A stretch of DNA of 45,828 nt, from the NCBI GenBank assembly GCA_030652575.1, contig JAUSQI010000055.1:1-45828 (forward strand). The letters run 5' to 3'. The translations under genes were made by a program, and so were the position numbers. Under the pieces are notes generated by a model, which was given only the letters and a program-made list of their open reading frames with translations, had not been told where the DNA came from and ran no database searches. The stretch comes from Stagnimonas sp. (GTDB taxonomy: Bacteria > Pseudomonadota > Gammaproteobacteria > Nevskiales > Nevskiaceae). Within the stretch, counting starts at the first letter, position 1, and each line of letters starts with the position of its first letter. Below are positions 31,463-39,609 of this stretch, piece by piece.

Positions 31463-32524
31463 TCAACCTCGCACAGGCCTGAAGCTGACTAACGCAGAGT
31501 CCGCAGATCGCGCATTTTTGCTCATCCGGTCACCACCCCAAGCATCATTCATCATCTTGTCTGTTTCCAGCCATGCTTCTGCGTGGTTGAGCATCTCCAA
31601 GATGTATCTCTGGTCACGGATCATTGCTTTATGCACAAGAGATTGTTCGTATCGCCCTGCTTCAACAAGCGGGTCCAAGTACGACAGGACCGTAGCGGCA
31701 TCTTTGAGTTTCCACATGAGGCCTTTCGCTTTAAGCCTGAGGAAGCGTCTTGCATGAGGAAGCCGCTCCAAAGAGAAACGCATATCAACAATGTGCTCTT
31801 CAAATTCTTCTAGGGCTTCTGCCTGCCCAAGGCGCAATTTGAGTATGGGCTTCTCACCCTCGAAATATCCGAGACCACAGTTTGCAGTCCTAGCCAGACG
31901 TCTCAGGACCAAGATTTCATAGGACTCTGGCCATTCCTGAGACGGATGTCGCCAAACATCCAACCGCAGCGCTCTTCGATAAGCAGCCGTACCTGGTTTA
32001 TGTAAAGCACAGAGATACCCACCCTTGTAGGTTCGATCCCCTGTTCTCCAGCATCGGTCACAGAGGAATATCGCAGGCGGCTTTTGCTGCGGCGCCTGAT
32101 GGATCAGCGTGATCCCCATTTCGATCGCGACTTCACGAATCGCCCAACACGATTGCGACCATTCGTTAACAACCTCGTCGATGCGCATGCGGCGTTTTTT
32201 CGCGTAGCGAATCAGCAACCCTGTGGCTAATTCCCAATGGGTTTCATCGCCCAACGATTTGCTGGCCACCCACTCAACTTCTCGTTCCATCCGTTGAACC
32301 AACAGCAGGATGTGGCTCGAATTTTTCAAATGATCCAGTGGAAATTCGCGCTCGATATGCCGCATGACCAGCCGTGCGGAAACCGGAAGCGTGTTTCTTG
32401 CGGCATGCCATAGGCGATCTGGCGCTGAGGTCTCGCGATTTGTGGCACGTAAAAGCAGCGCGGAAATCAGCTCCTCAACTCTGATGGGCCTCATCCTGGA
32501 GAAACCAGGAAAATCGTTTTCCAT
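31463..32524 (-). CDS. Unknown protein with a zinc-finger-like Cys/His cluster (transposon accessory)
   Basis: A 353-residue soluble protein I cannot assign to a family. The centre contains FLCDRCWRTGDRTYKGGYLC, followed by ALHKPG, a CxxC...CxxH arrangement that probably holds zinc. The rest is helical, Arg- and Leu-rich, with no membrane segment or signal. Recombinase catalytic motifs (serine- or tyrosine-type) are not visible. It lies between the left terminal repeat and a divergent HTH gene, the place where Tn3-family elements keep resolution or accessory genes. It could be a DNA- or RNA-binding accessory factor; this is inference. Confidence 0.65.
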   Translation of the reverse strand: MENDFPGFSRMRPIRVEELISALLLRATNRETSAPDRLWHAARNTLPVSARLVMRHIEREFPLDHLKNSSHILLLVQRMEREVEWVASKSLGDETHWELATGLLIRYAKKRRMRIDEVVNEWSQSCWAIREVAIEMGITLIHQAPQQKPPAIFLCDRCWRTGDRTYKGGYLCALHKPGTAAYRRALRLDVWRHPSQEWPESYEILVLRRLARTANCGLGYFEGEKPILKLRLGQAEALEEFEEHIVDMRFSLERLPHARRFLRLKAKGLMWKLKDAATVLSYLDPLVEAGRYEQSLVHKAMIRDQRYILEMLNHAEAWLETDKMMNDAWGGDRMSKNARSADSALVSFRPVRG

Positions 32525-32588
32525 CAGATGCTTGACTCATCAAGTGTCACGATTCGGAATCTCTTTTGAGGTTTCCCAGAGCTTGGCA

Positions 32589-32861
32589 ATGTTCGTGGAC
32601 CGTCACAACCGTCTCGGCCGTCACATGAACTCAGAGGAAACCCTGTCCGTCAGGGATGTCAGCTCGCTCTATGGACTCAGCCTGGGCGCTATTCGTACCG
32701 CTTTGTGGCGACATAGGCGTGACGGCGTTGACCCGGGGTTCGCTTTACCGACGAAGGTCCGCGGTCGCTACCGATGGTCACGTCAGATAGTGGAAGCCCA
32801 TTTGAAACAGCTTCGCGACTCGCACACCGATGAGGCAAAGCCTCAAGTCGGCAAAACATAA
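32589..32861 (+). CDS. Small helix-turn-helix DNA-binding protein
   Basis: A 90-residue protein if started at ATG 32589, or 78 residues from ATG 32625. The segment LSVRDVSSLYGLSLGAIRTA has the layout of an excisionase/MerR-like HTH, followed by LWRHRRDGVDPGFALPTKVRGRYRW, a wing-like part. It is divergent from the zinc-finger gene with 64 bases between starts, so it may regulate both itself and that gene or act as a directionality factor for the element. Ribosome binding sites at both starts are weak. Confidence 0.6.
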   Translation: MFVDRHNRLGRHMNSEETLSVRDVSSLYGLSLGAIRTALWRHRRDGVDPGFALPTKVRGRYRWSRQIVEAHLKQLRDSHTDEAKPQVGKT

Positions 32862-33161
32862 GCACCCACTCTACATGGAGCAGTCAAATGTTCTAGCCCA
32901 CCGAGCGACCCACCTTTTTCATGGGGCCAGAAACGCAAATGGGCCCGGGGCGCCAACCCCGAGCCACATCGACCGCATACAGCTTAGAAAGCAGCTGCAT
33001 CGTGCGCATCTGAACACCGCCTGTCAAGACGGCGCCTCCTCCCTATCAGCATTTCAAAAGTCGCCGAGGCGACGGGGCCGCTTGCGGCCCGGAGGAAACA
33101 CGTATGCAGCATCAAGGAAGTCAGCCGCCGCTGGCCCACGCACTGTGCGGGAGACCATTCC
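32862..33161 (+). promoter_or_regulatory. Structured leader of the transposase gene with a short overlapping ORF
   Basis: No long gene is convincing here. The leader has two GC-rich hairpins: CGGGG/CCCCG at 32946-32961 and GGGCCGC/GCGGCCC at 33075-33090. Directly after the second lies GGAGGAAACACGT and ATG 33104, which opens a 23-codon frame (MQHQGSQPPLAHALCGRPFH...) ending TGA at 33173-33175, inside the transposase start region. The transposase ATG at 33162 has its own weaker GGGAG. Reinitiation from the short frame could limit transposase production. Confidence 0.5.
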
Positions 33162-36100
33162 ATGGCCTCGATTGACCGCACCGCCTACCCGACATTAGCT
33201 GCCGACTACGGCAAGAAAGCGTTACAGCGCGACTTCACAGTTACCGAGGATGAGAACGACTGGGTGAAGTCTCTAGGTCGATCGGCATCTTCCAGGTTGG
33301 GTCTCTGCATGCTGCTGAAATCGTTTCAGGTGCTTCACTACTTCGTTGACATCGAAGACATTCCTGAATCGGTTACGGGACATCTCCGAGGGGAGCTTGG
33401 TCTGGGCCCTTTGATCGTTCCCGACTACTCCGGGAAGCACATGTTGTTTCGGCATAAGACGGCTGTTCTTGATTTTATGAAGATCACCGCTTGCCACGGT
33501 GAAACAGCCCAGCAACTTCTCAAGACGTTGGCTGACGAAGCTGCCGAGGTCGTCGATGGCCGCGTCGACATCATCAATTCGATGATCGACGGGTTGGTGC
33601 TGAAAAGCTACGAGTTGCCGGCATTTTCTACGCTTGATGCCTACGCGGAGCGTGCGCACGCCAGCGTTCAACGGCGGATCGTCAATGAGGTTGCCGCGCG
33701 TGTATCGAAAGAGTTGGAAGAGAAATTGTTGGGTCTCCTGAACTCGGGTTACTCGGGGCGACTGACACAGTTCAATGACCTGAAGAGATCAGCCGGGAAG
33801 CTCAGCAGAAAGCACATCGATCTGATGGCCGACCAGCTGGAATGGCTGGACTCTTTTGGTTCTTTTGAGGCGATATTAGAGGGCATTGTCGACTCGAAAA
33901 TCCGATTCTTTGCAGAGCTGGCAAAACAGTACGACGCCGGTGCATTGAAGGACTACGCACAGCCCAAACGGCTAACGTGTGTTCTGGCACTGATTCATCG
34001 GATGCGAGTGCGTACTCGAGACCAGCTCACCGAGATGCTGTTACGAAAGATGGGGAAGATTCACAAGCTCTCGAAAAACGAGCACCAGCAAATCCAGGTT
34101 CGGCAGATGGGCCAGGTGAACAAGCTCGTGGCGACATTGGGTGGTGTCGTCAAAATCCTGAGCGATGAAACCGACAATTCGGTGGCCGGGGAAAAGATTC
34201 GTGACTACGTGGGATCTAGCGCGAAGGTGAAGGAGTTGATCGAAGAGTGCGATCTCGTGCAATCCCGAACCGCTTCCAGTCATCTCCCGTTGCTATGGGA
34301 TCACTTCATCGGCTCCAGAGCGGTGCTGTTTCGTCTAGTGCGGTTACTGTCGTTTTCGGCAACCAGTGACGACCGAACCGTCCTCGATGCGCTCGAAATC
34401 GTCAAGGTCAACCAAGACAAGTACCGTGCATGGTTGCCCGAGACAATCGACCTGACATTTGCGAGCGAGCGTTGGCGTCAGCTCGTACGTCATGAAACCG
34501 GCACTGGCATCGGTATCCATCGGCAGTCCTTTGAGGTGTGCGTGTTCTCCCACCTTGCTGATCTGATTCGCTCAGGCGATATCGCCGTTGATGGCTCCGA
34601 GGATTTCGCCGACTACCGTCGTCAGTTGCTGCCGTGGTCTGAATGCGAGCAAATGCTGGAGGCGTATTGCACCAAGATCGGCATCCCGTCCACCAAGGAA
34701 GGTTTTGTCGAAAGCCTGCAAACGGAGTTAACCAAGGTGGCAGCGGAGCTGGATGCAAGGATGCCCTCCGCCAGTGATGATGTGGTGATTAGCGAGAGCG
34801 GCCATCCCAAAGTCAAAAAGGTCGTTGCAGTAGAGATTCCAGAATCCGCTAAGGCTCTTGAACTCGAGATCGCCAAGCGCATGCCTGCAAGGCATGTTCT
34901 CGATACCTTGACCAACATTGAGCACTGGACACATTTCAGTCGGCACTTTGGCCCGATCTCAGGTAACGAAGCCAAGCTGGAAGACGCTGAAACCCGGTAT
35001 CTGCTGACGATATTTACCTACGGCTGCAATCTGGGACCCACGCAGGCAGCTCGGCATCTGACAAAGCAGAAGATTTCTGCCCAGATGCTCAGCTTCGCTA
35101 ACAAGCGGCACATCTCACTCGAAATGCTCCAGACCGCTCAGCGCGAGCTTTCAGAGGTGTATCTCCAGCTCGAGCTACCCAAAGTTTGGGGTGATGGCAC
35201 AACGGTGGCCAGCGACGGCACGCAATACGACTTCTATGAGGACAACCTCTTGGCCGGCTATCACTTCAGGTACCGCAAGATGGGGGCTGTGGCGTACCGG
35301 CATGTGGCCAATAACTACATCGCCACCTTTCAACACTTCCTTCCGCCTGGCGTTTGGGAGGCCATTTACGTCATTGAGGCTTTGATGAAGGCTGGTCTGA
35401 GTGTTGAAGCGGATACGGTTCACTCGGATACCCAAGGTCAGTCGGCAGCAGTTTTCTGCTTCACCTACCTCTTCGGGATCGACCTCAAGCCGCGTATTCG
35501 GAACTGGAAGGATCTGATCCTCTGCCGCCCGACGCCTAAAACAAAGTATCAACACATCGACTCGCTTTTCCGCGGTCAGGTCGATTGGCAATTGATCGCG
35601 CAAAACTTTCGCGAGGTTATGCAGGTGACGTTGTCCATGGTCGCCGGCAAGGTCTCATCCCCGATGGTATTACGAAAACTCGGCTCCTTTAGCCGCCGGA
35701 ACAAGCTTTACTTTGCCGCACAGGAGATCGGAAACGTGATCAGGACTATTTACCTTTTGAAGTGGCTTGGCAGTCGAGAACTGCGCCAGGAGATCACCAG
35801 CAACACGAACAAAATCGAGGCATACAACGGATTTGCCAAATGGGTGGGGTTCGGTGGCGACGCCATTCCGGTCAATGAGCCTGACGAACAGCAAAAGCGA
35901 CTTCGCTATAACGACCTTGTTGCTCTCGCCATTATTTTGCAGAACGCCGTGGATATGACACGAGTGATCGATCAGTTGCGTGCAGAGGGCTACAAGATCA
36001 ATGACGCTGACCTTGAATTCCTCAGCCCCTACATTACCGCGCACATCAAGCGTTTCGGCGACTACAACATAAAACTCAGCCGAGCAATCGAGCGATGGAT

Positions 36101-36188
36101 CGCCGAGTCCTCCTTCCAAGCTGCCGCAATTGAGGGTGCGAAGCGGCACCGGAGCGTCAGTGGCACTGGCAAGCTACAGCCAGCATGA
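33162..36188 (+). CDS. tnpA: Tn3 family transposase
   Basis: A 1008-residue replicative transposase, normal length for Tn3 TnpA (~1000). The DDE catalytic residues are D685 in VASDGTQYDF, D756 in HSDTQGQSAAVF and E886 in NKIEAYNGFAKW, close in number and spacing to D689, D765 and E895 of Tn3. The N-terminal half contains the DUF4158-like DNA-binding part (MASIDRTAYPTLAADYGKKA). The frame is intact, so the protein could be active. No resolvase gene is recognised beside it. The downstream side normally carries the right terminal repeat, but instead a broken gene and an IS follow. Confidence 0.95.
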   Translation: MASIDRTAYPTLAADYGKKALQRDFTVTEDENDWVKSLGRSASSRLGLCMLLKSFQVLHYFVDIEDIPESVTGHLRGELGLGPLIVPDYSGKHMLFRHKTAVLDFMKITACHGETAQQLLKTLADEAAEVVDGRVDIINSMIDGLVLKSYELPAFSTLDAYAERAHASVQRRIVNEVAARVSKELEEKLLGLLNSGYSGRLTQFNDLKRSAGKLSRKHIDLMADQLEWLDSFGSFEAILEGIVDSKIRFFAELAKQYDAGALKDYAQPKRLTCVLALIHRMRVRTRDQLTEMLLRKMGKIHKLSKNEHQQIQVRQMGQVNKLVATLGGVVKILSDETDNSVAGEKIRDYVGSSAKVKELIEECDLVQSRTASSHLPLLWDHFIGSRAVLFRLVRLLSFSATSDDRTVLDALEIVKVNQDKYRAWLPETIDLTFASERWRQLVRHETGTGIGIHRQSFEVCVFSHLADLIRSGDIAVDGSEDFADYRRQLLPWSECEQMLEAYCTKIGIPSTKEGFVESLQTELTKVAAELDARMPSASDDVVISESGHPKVKKVVAVEIPESAKALELEIAKRMPARHVLDTLTNIEHWTHFSRHFGPISGNEAKLEDAETRYLLTIFTYGCNLGPTQAARHLTKQKISAQMLSFANKRHISLEMLQTAQRELSEVYLQLELPKVWGDGTTVASDGTQYDFYEDNLLAGYHFRYRKMGAVAYRHVANNYIATFQHFLPPGVWEAIYVIEALMKAGLSVEADTVHSDTQGQSAAVFCFTYLFGIDLKPRIRNWKDLILCRPTPKTKYQHIDSLFRGQVDWQLIAQNFREVMQVTLSMVAGKVSSPMVLRKLGSFSRRNKLYFAAQEIGNVIRTIYLLKWLGSRELRQEITSNTNKIEAYNGFAKWVGFGGDAIPVNEPDEQQKRLRYNDLVALAIILQNAVDMTRVIDQLRAEGYKINDADLEFLSPYITAHIKRFGDYNIKLSRAIERWIAESSFQAAAIEGAKRHRSVSGTGKLQPA

Positions 36189-36214
36189 TGATGCTCAGAG
36201 CGCAGAAGCGGTGA

Positions 36215-36312
36215 GCCACTCGATCCACCGTTCGTGAGATCTGCGTTTGGGCCTCTGTCGATACCGAGCCGGACGGGTATCTCACGATCTGCAAGGCCAC
36301 CACTGCCGAGCA
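36215..36312 (+). pseudogene. Small gene interrupted by the IS3-family element, upstream part
   Basis: Removing the IS (36313-37498) and one copy of the AGCA duplication restores a single frame: VREICVWASVDTEPDGYLTI, CKATTAEQHQAWIDVLMASR, KGERIIIDGVPRLKVVRSN-stop (37599). The upstream part has no ATG/GTG/TTG start after the in-frame stop at 36212, so the 5' end is also lost or was altered when neighbouring DNA joined. The tail has a strand-turn look similar to small antitoxin or DNA-binding proteins, but no family is claimed. Confidence 0.55.
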
Positions 36313-36326
36313 TGAAGCGACCTCGT

Positions 36327-37157
36327 TTATTGAAGACAGTCTGAGGTAGAGGTTGTGGGTGATTTTGCCTGTGCATAGGCGACGGGTGGAAGGCCGCCGA
36401 GACTGCGATGCGGGCGGTGATGGTTGTATCGGTGCTGCCAGTTGGTGGTCATGCGGCGGACCTCGTTGAGGCTAGTGAAGACATAGCGGTCGAGCACCTC
36501 GGTTCTCAGCGTGCGGTTGAATCGCTCGATATAGGCGTTCTGGGTGGGCTTGCCGGGTTGGATGTGGACGAGCTCGACGCCGTGCTGCTTCGCCCACTGC
36601 TGCAGGAGCTGGCTGATCAGCTCTGGCCCGTTATCGAGGCGCAGACGCTGCGGTGACCCACGAATTTCGACCAGTTCATCCAGTGCCCGGATGACCCGCA
36701 GTGCTGGCAGGCTGGTGTCGATCTCGATGCGCAGGGCTTCACGGTTGTAGTCGTCGATCACGTTGAAGGTGCGGAAACGACGACCTGACCACAGTGCGTC
36801 CGCCATGAAGTCGGCCGACCAAGTCTGGTTCGGCGCTGCGGGCACTGCCAGCGGGTCACGTACGCGCTCTGGCAGCCGGCGCTTCCCGCGTCGCGGCAGA
36901 TTGAGCTTTAGCTCGCGATAGACCCGCCAGAGCCGGGACTTTCCCCAGGGTCTGCCCTCGCGTCGAAACGTCCGGTGCAGCAGGAAGAAGCCCTGTCCGG
37001 GGTTGTCGGTGATGTAGGCCGAGATCGCCTCGATCACCGGTGCATCATCTGGCCGACGAGATTGGTAATAGGGTGCAGCACGCGACAGACCCAGGGCCGC
37101 ACAGGCCCTTCGCAGACTCACCCCATGGCTCTCTTTCATCGCCAGACACAGCTCCAT
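36327..37157 (-). CDS. IS3-family transposase OrfB (integrase core)
   Basis: A 276-residue rve-type DDE domain: D in [13 protein letters not shown] in [11 protein letters not shown] and E in [12 protein letters not shown], followed by [16 protein letters not shown]. The independent ATG at 37157 gives OrfB alone; the frame is open upstream to the A7 tract at 37178-37184, so a -1 shift from orfA would make the OrfAB transposase, the usual active form. Confidence 0.93.
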   Translation of the reverse strand: MELCLAMKESHGVSLRRACAALGLSRAAPYYQSRRPDDAPVIEAISAYITDNPGQGFFLLHRTFRREGRPWGKSRLWRVYRELKLNLPRRGKRRLPERVRDPLAVPAAPNQTWSADFMADALWSGRRFRTFNVIDDYNREALRIEIDTSLPALRVIRALDELVEIRGSPQRLRLDNGPELISQLLQQWAKQHGVELVHIQPGKPTQNAYIERFNRTLRTEVLDRYVFTSLNEVRRMTTNWQHRYNHHRPHRSLGGLPPVAYAQAKSPTTSTSDCLQ

Positions 37158-37171
37158 GCGCTGCGCCTGGC

Positions 37172-37438
37172 TCAGAGTTTTTTTGAGACGACGTCCTGCA
37201 AGGCGTGATGCACCAGCGCCAGCTCGGCATACATCTTCTTGAGCTTGGCGTTCTCGCCTTCGAGCGTCTTCAGACGCTGCAGCTGCGAAACGTCCATGCC
37301 AGCGTACTTGGCCTTCCAGGCGTAATACGTCGGCTCCGAGATCCCGTGCTTGCGGCAGGTCTCAGCGACCTTCGCCCCAGCTTCAATCTCTTTGAGAATC
37401 CGAACAATCTGTTCTTCCGAAAACTTCGACTTCTTCAC
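37172..37438 (-). CDS. IS3-family transposase OrfA
   Basis: An 88-residue HTH protein ([20 protein letters not shown], then [20 protein letters not shown]) with a leucine-zipper-like tail ([20 protein letters not shown]). It ends VSKKL-stop within TCAAAAAAACTCTGA, where the seven A residues (37184-37178) allow a -1 frameshift into orfB. The start ATG 37438 has AGGAGCTCTACG upstream. Confidence 0.92.
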   Translation of the reverse strand: MKKSKFSEEQIVRILKEIEAGAKVAETCRKHGISEPTYYAWKAKYAGMDVSQLQRLKTLEGENAKLKKMYAELALVHHALQDVVSKKL

Positions 37439-37498
37439 GTAGAGCTCCTTTGCAGAAAACTCTACCTCCCACCGTCTTCATTTATCGAGGTCGCTTCA

Positions 37499-37599
37499 AG
37501 CAGCATCAGGCTTGGATCGATGTTTTGATGGCATCCCGAAAGGGCGAGCGCATCATTATTGATGGCGTGCCGCGCCTCAAAGTAGTGCGGTCAAACTGA
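37499..37599 (+). pseudogene. Small gene interrupted by the IS3-family element, downstream part
   Basis: Continuation of the broken small frame described at 36215: after the AGCA duplication it reads HQAWIDVLMASRKGERIIID, GVPRLKVVRSN, then TGA at 37597-37599. The end overlaps the stop of the convergent XRE gene by 9 bases. Confidence 0.55.
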
Positions 37600-37938
37600 G
37601 GGCTTGTTAGCAACACGGCTGGCAAGCAGCTCGATTTCTATGACGGCTTCCTTGCGCGTACGAACAGACAGCGCTTGGTAACTGGCAAGCATTCGGGCCA
37701 AATCGTTGTCCGGCGTATAGAAATATGAAACCGGAACCTTCAGAACCGCAGCAGCTTTCAACAGCAGCGTGAAGTTGGGCACATGTCGTCCCGTGCAGTA
37801 ATGGTTGATACGGCTGCTGGCGACCGATGGGTCGATACCGCATCGAATGCCAAGAGTCTTCTGAGAGACGCCCGCGCGCGCCATCGCCTCGTTCAGACGT
37901 TTAGGGATCGGATTCCGGGTTTTATCGAGGGTTGCCAC
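37591..37938 (-). CDS. XRE family helix-turn-helix regulator
   Basis: A 115-residue protein with an N-terminal lambda-Cro/CI-type HTH (RLNEAMARAGVSQKTLGIRC, then GIDPSVASSRINHYCTGRHV) and a short C-terminal helical part. It is divergent from the run of four small genes starting at 38069. A perfect palindrome lies between them and overlaps their promoter, so it is probably a repressor of that run and of itself. Relatives are common in prophages and mobile elements. Confidence 0.85.
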   Translation of the reverse strand: MATLDKTRNPIPKRLNEAMARAGVSQKTLGIRCGIDPSVASSRINHYCTGRHVPNFTLLLKAAAVLKVPVSYFYTPDNDLARMLASYQALSVRTRKEAVIEIELLASRVANKPSV

Positions 37939-37994
37939 ACCTTGCCGCCGAGCTGGATCAGCTGACAGCTTCGATTTTCGGTATCGCCCCAGAT

Positions 37995-38011
37995 ACTTAG
38001 AGTTCCTAAGT
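37995..38011. promoter_or_regulatory. Perfect palindromic operator for the XRE regulator
   Basis: ACTTAG-AGTTC-CTAAGT, a 6-5-6 perfect inverted repeat of the kind bound by XRE dimers. It lies 57 bases upstream of the XRE start and 15 bases upstream of a TATAAT that faces the small genes, so binding there would cover the -35 region. Confidence 0.65.
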
Positions 38012-38025
38012 GGGCTCCTGATCCA

Positions 38026-38031
38026 TATAAT
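38026..38031 (+). promoter_or_regulatory. -10 element of the promoter for the small-gene run
   Basis: TATAAT at 38026-38031, with the region where a -35 would lie (about 38003-38008, TTCCTA) inside the palindrome. Transcription would begin near 38038, about 30 bases before the first start codon. Confidence 0.55.
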
Positions 38032-38068
38032 CCCCTCGCCGGCGCTACCTGGGTGCTACGGCTCCTTG

Positions 38069-38491
38069 ATGCGCGCTAGCGGACAGTCCGAGGTGCCGAG
38101 GAGCTACAGGAATGCGGACGTTCATAGAACTCATGAAGATGATGAACGCGGGGTGTACGTGTCCTTCCAACTGATTTACGGCGATCACGATCTGGTGTTA
38201 CCGCTGGCATTGGATGCCGTGGCTGAGGAGCGTCTGGTCGATTTGATGTCGGTTGCGATCGCGCCGGGATCGGAAAGAGCTGATCTGGCCAGACGGATCA
38301 CCGATGCGCTTTGCACACTGATGGACCATCAGATCATTCCGCCCACCGAAAAACAGCTGAAGTACGCGGTCGCCATCGCGCGTGAGTTGTCGCTCACGAT
38401 TCCGCCGGAAGTCCTCCAGTACCGCGATGCCATGACCGCTTTTTTAGGCACCCATGCGCAAACCTATCGGCAACGAAAAGGAAGGGCTTAA
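38069..38491 (+). CDS. Unknown protein (first of four small genes)
   Basis: A 140-residue protein from ATG 38069; a TTG precedes it at 38066 and a GTG inside (start of VSFQLIYGDHDLVLPLALDA) is also possible. The C-terminal part TEKQLKYAVAIARELSLTIP, followed by PEVLQYRDAMTAFL, looks like a helical DNA- or nucleoprotein-associated module found in small mobile-element proteins, but I cannot name it. No signal peptide or membrane segment. It ends 2 bases before the next gene. Confidence 0.6.
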   Translation: MRASGQSEVPRSYRNADVHRTHEDDERGVYVSFQLIYGDHDLVLPLALDAVAEERLVDLMSVAIAPGSERADLARRITDALCTLMDHQIIPPTEKQLKYAVAIARELSLTIPPEVLQYRDAMTAFLGTHAQTYRQRKGRA

Positions 38492-38493
38492 AC

Positions 38494-38907
38494 ATGAAAA
38501 AATTACTTGATAAGACAGCGACAGTCGAGTTCTACCCACTGTCTGACATCATCGAATCCACGGAGCGTCAGCGGCGGGAAGAGTTTGGATTCGTTTCACT
38601 CATCGAGGCCGGTGGGTTCGACTACCCCACATTTTTCACCGCCTCATTCGACTACTTTGCGACTGGGGAGGGACTAACGATTGGGATCGTCATGGGCCAT
38701 GCACACAGTGCCGCTCGGCTGACGGAACTGGTCACTGAACACTTCGGCACCTACTACTCCAGTGGCGCTGAGATATGGCCACGACTACAGCTACCACCCA
38801 ACGCCACATCTCTGGTTCCGGATGCCATTCGATCAGTGATTGCTGATCCGACACAGGTCATCGGCAGCTTCTTCTACGCCAGCACCTACCACCTCAATCA
38901 ATCTTGA
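38494..38907 (+). CDS. Unknown protein (second of four small genes)
   Basis: A 137-residue soluble protein (MKKLLDKTATVEFYPLSDII, ERQRREEFGFVSLIEAGGFD, YPTFFTASFDYFATGEGLTI) with an alpha-beta look. Not recognised. It follows the previous gene by 2 bases and overlaps or abuts the next, so the run is one transcription unit. The start ATG 38494 has GGAAGGG upstream. Confidence 0.62.
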   Translation: MKKLLDKTATVEFYPLSDIIESTERQRREEFGFVSLIEAGGFDYPTFFTASFDYFATGEGLTIGIVMGHAHSAARLTELVTEHFGTYYSSGAEIWPRLQLPPNATSLVPDAIRSVIADPTQVIGSFFYASTYHLNQS

Positions 38908-38915
38908 GTCTCCCA

Positions 38916-39149
38916 ATGCCTGAAACCGATGAGACCCAGATGCCGGGCCCCGCAGCTACCGCTGTAGAAGATCAAGCAGCGCTCGGGCGCAGGCTAGGCT
39001 TGCTGATATCGCGCTTTGCTGCGGCGAACTATCAAGACATGGTTGATTTCGACCATTTGGCCAACGATGGACTCAGCGACGACAAAGGCAATCTGCTGTC
39101 CCAGATGGGTACTTTCACGCTATTAGACCGAGGCGCAAGCTCAAGCTGA
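38916..39149 (+). CDS. Unknown small protein (third of four small genes)
   Basis: A 77-residue acidic protein from ATG 38916 (MPETDETQMPGPAATAVEDQ). A TTG at 38904 overlapping the previous stop (TTGA) would add four residues. It contains a helical middle (LGRRLGLLISRFAAANYQDM). No family recognised. Confidence 0.5.
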   Translation: MPETDETQMPGPAATAVEDQAALGRRLGLLISRFAAANYQDMVDFDHLANDGLSDDKGNLLSQMGTFTLLDRGASSS

Positions 39150-39157
39150 ATACACGC

Positions 39158-39529
39158 GTGCCAAAGTCAAAGCCCTCATCACCTTCACGCGGCGGTAAAG
39201 ACCCGGTGCGGGAACTCATCCGGCACGTCAAAACATCGGGTGTCGCACTCGGGCAGGCGCTGAGAGCAGCTGGCCGCTGTGGCGAGTATGAAGGTGGAAG
39301 TGGCCAGGGAGCTGCAATCAGCCTGACGGTTTCACGCCGCAAGATCTCCGGACTAATCCTGGAGTTCTCGACCAGCAGCCCCGGCCGTCGGCAAACCATC
39401 CAACTGCTACTGACTGGCAAAGATTCATTCATTGAAGTGCCAGGGTCCGAACGGCTTGCGAAACAGCTTCGTCAGCTTGCGGAGTGCGGGCAAAAGCACA
39501 GCGCATCGCTCAAGAGGCGCATGACATAA
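39158..39529 (+). CDS. Unknown basic protein (fourth of four small genes)
   Basis: A 123-residue basic protein (MPKSKPSSPSRGGKDPVREL, then SLTVSRRKISGLILEFSTSS, GRRQTIQLLLTGKDSFIEVP). The start is a GTG and the gene follows the third one by about 8 bases. No family recognised; the basic N-terminus suggests nucleic-acid contact, which is only a guess. After it 80 bases without a gene separate it from the convergent cation transporter gene. Confidence 0.5.
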   Translation: MPKSKPSSPSRGGKDPVRELIRHVKTSGVALGQALRAAGRCGEYEGGSGQGAAISLTVSRRKISGLILEFSTSSPGRRQTIQLLLTGKDSFIEVPGSERLAKQLRQLAECGQKHSASLKRRMT

Positions 39530-39609
39530 AGGGTTCTTACCGCATCGTTCTAGCAATGACGATGCCGCCCCCACCGCAATCGTGGCCACGCCCAGCGTCG
39601 CGATCAAAC

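Larger units (their letters stand above)
36313..37498 (-). mobile_element. IS3-family insertion sequence (IS407-like), complete
   Basis: A 1186-bp element bounded by TGAAGCGACCTCG at 36313 and its complement ending GGTCGCTTCA at 37498. The terminal inverted repeats extend about 35 bases with few mismatches (36313-36348 and 37462-37498). Flanks are AGCA on both sides (36309-36312 and 37499-37502), a 4-bp target duplication. It carries orfA and orfB on the minus strand with an A7 slippery tract between them. Intact ends and duplication indicate a recent insertion. Confidence 0.93.

Noticed and set aside
32830-33198. A 122-codon plus-strand frame ahead of the transposase
   Set aside because: It overlaps both the HTH gene end and the transposase start in another frame, has low-complexity Arg/Ala/Pro content and no good ribosome binding site; the structured leader explains the stretch better.
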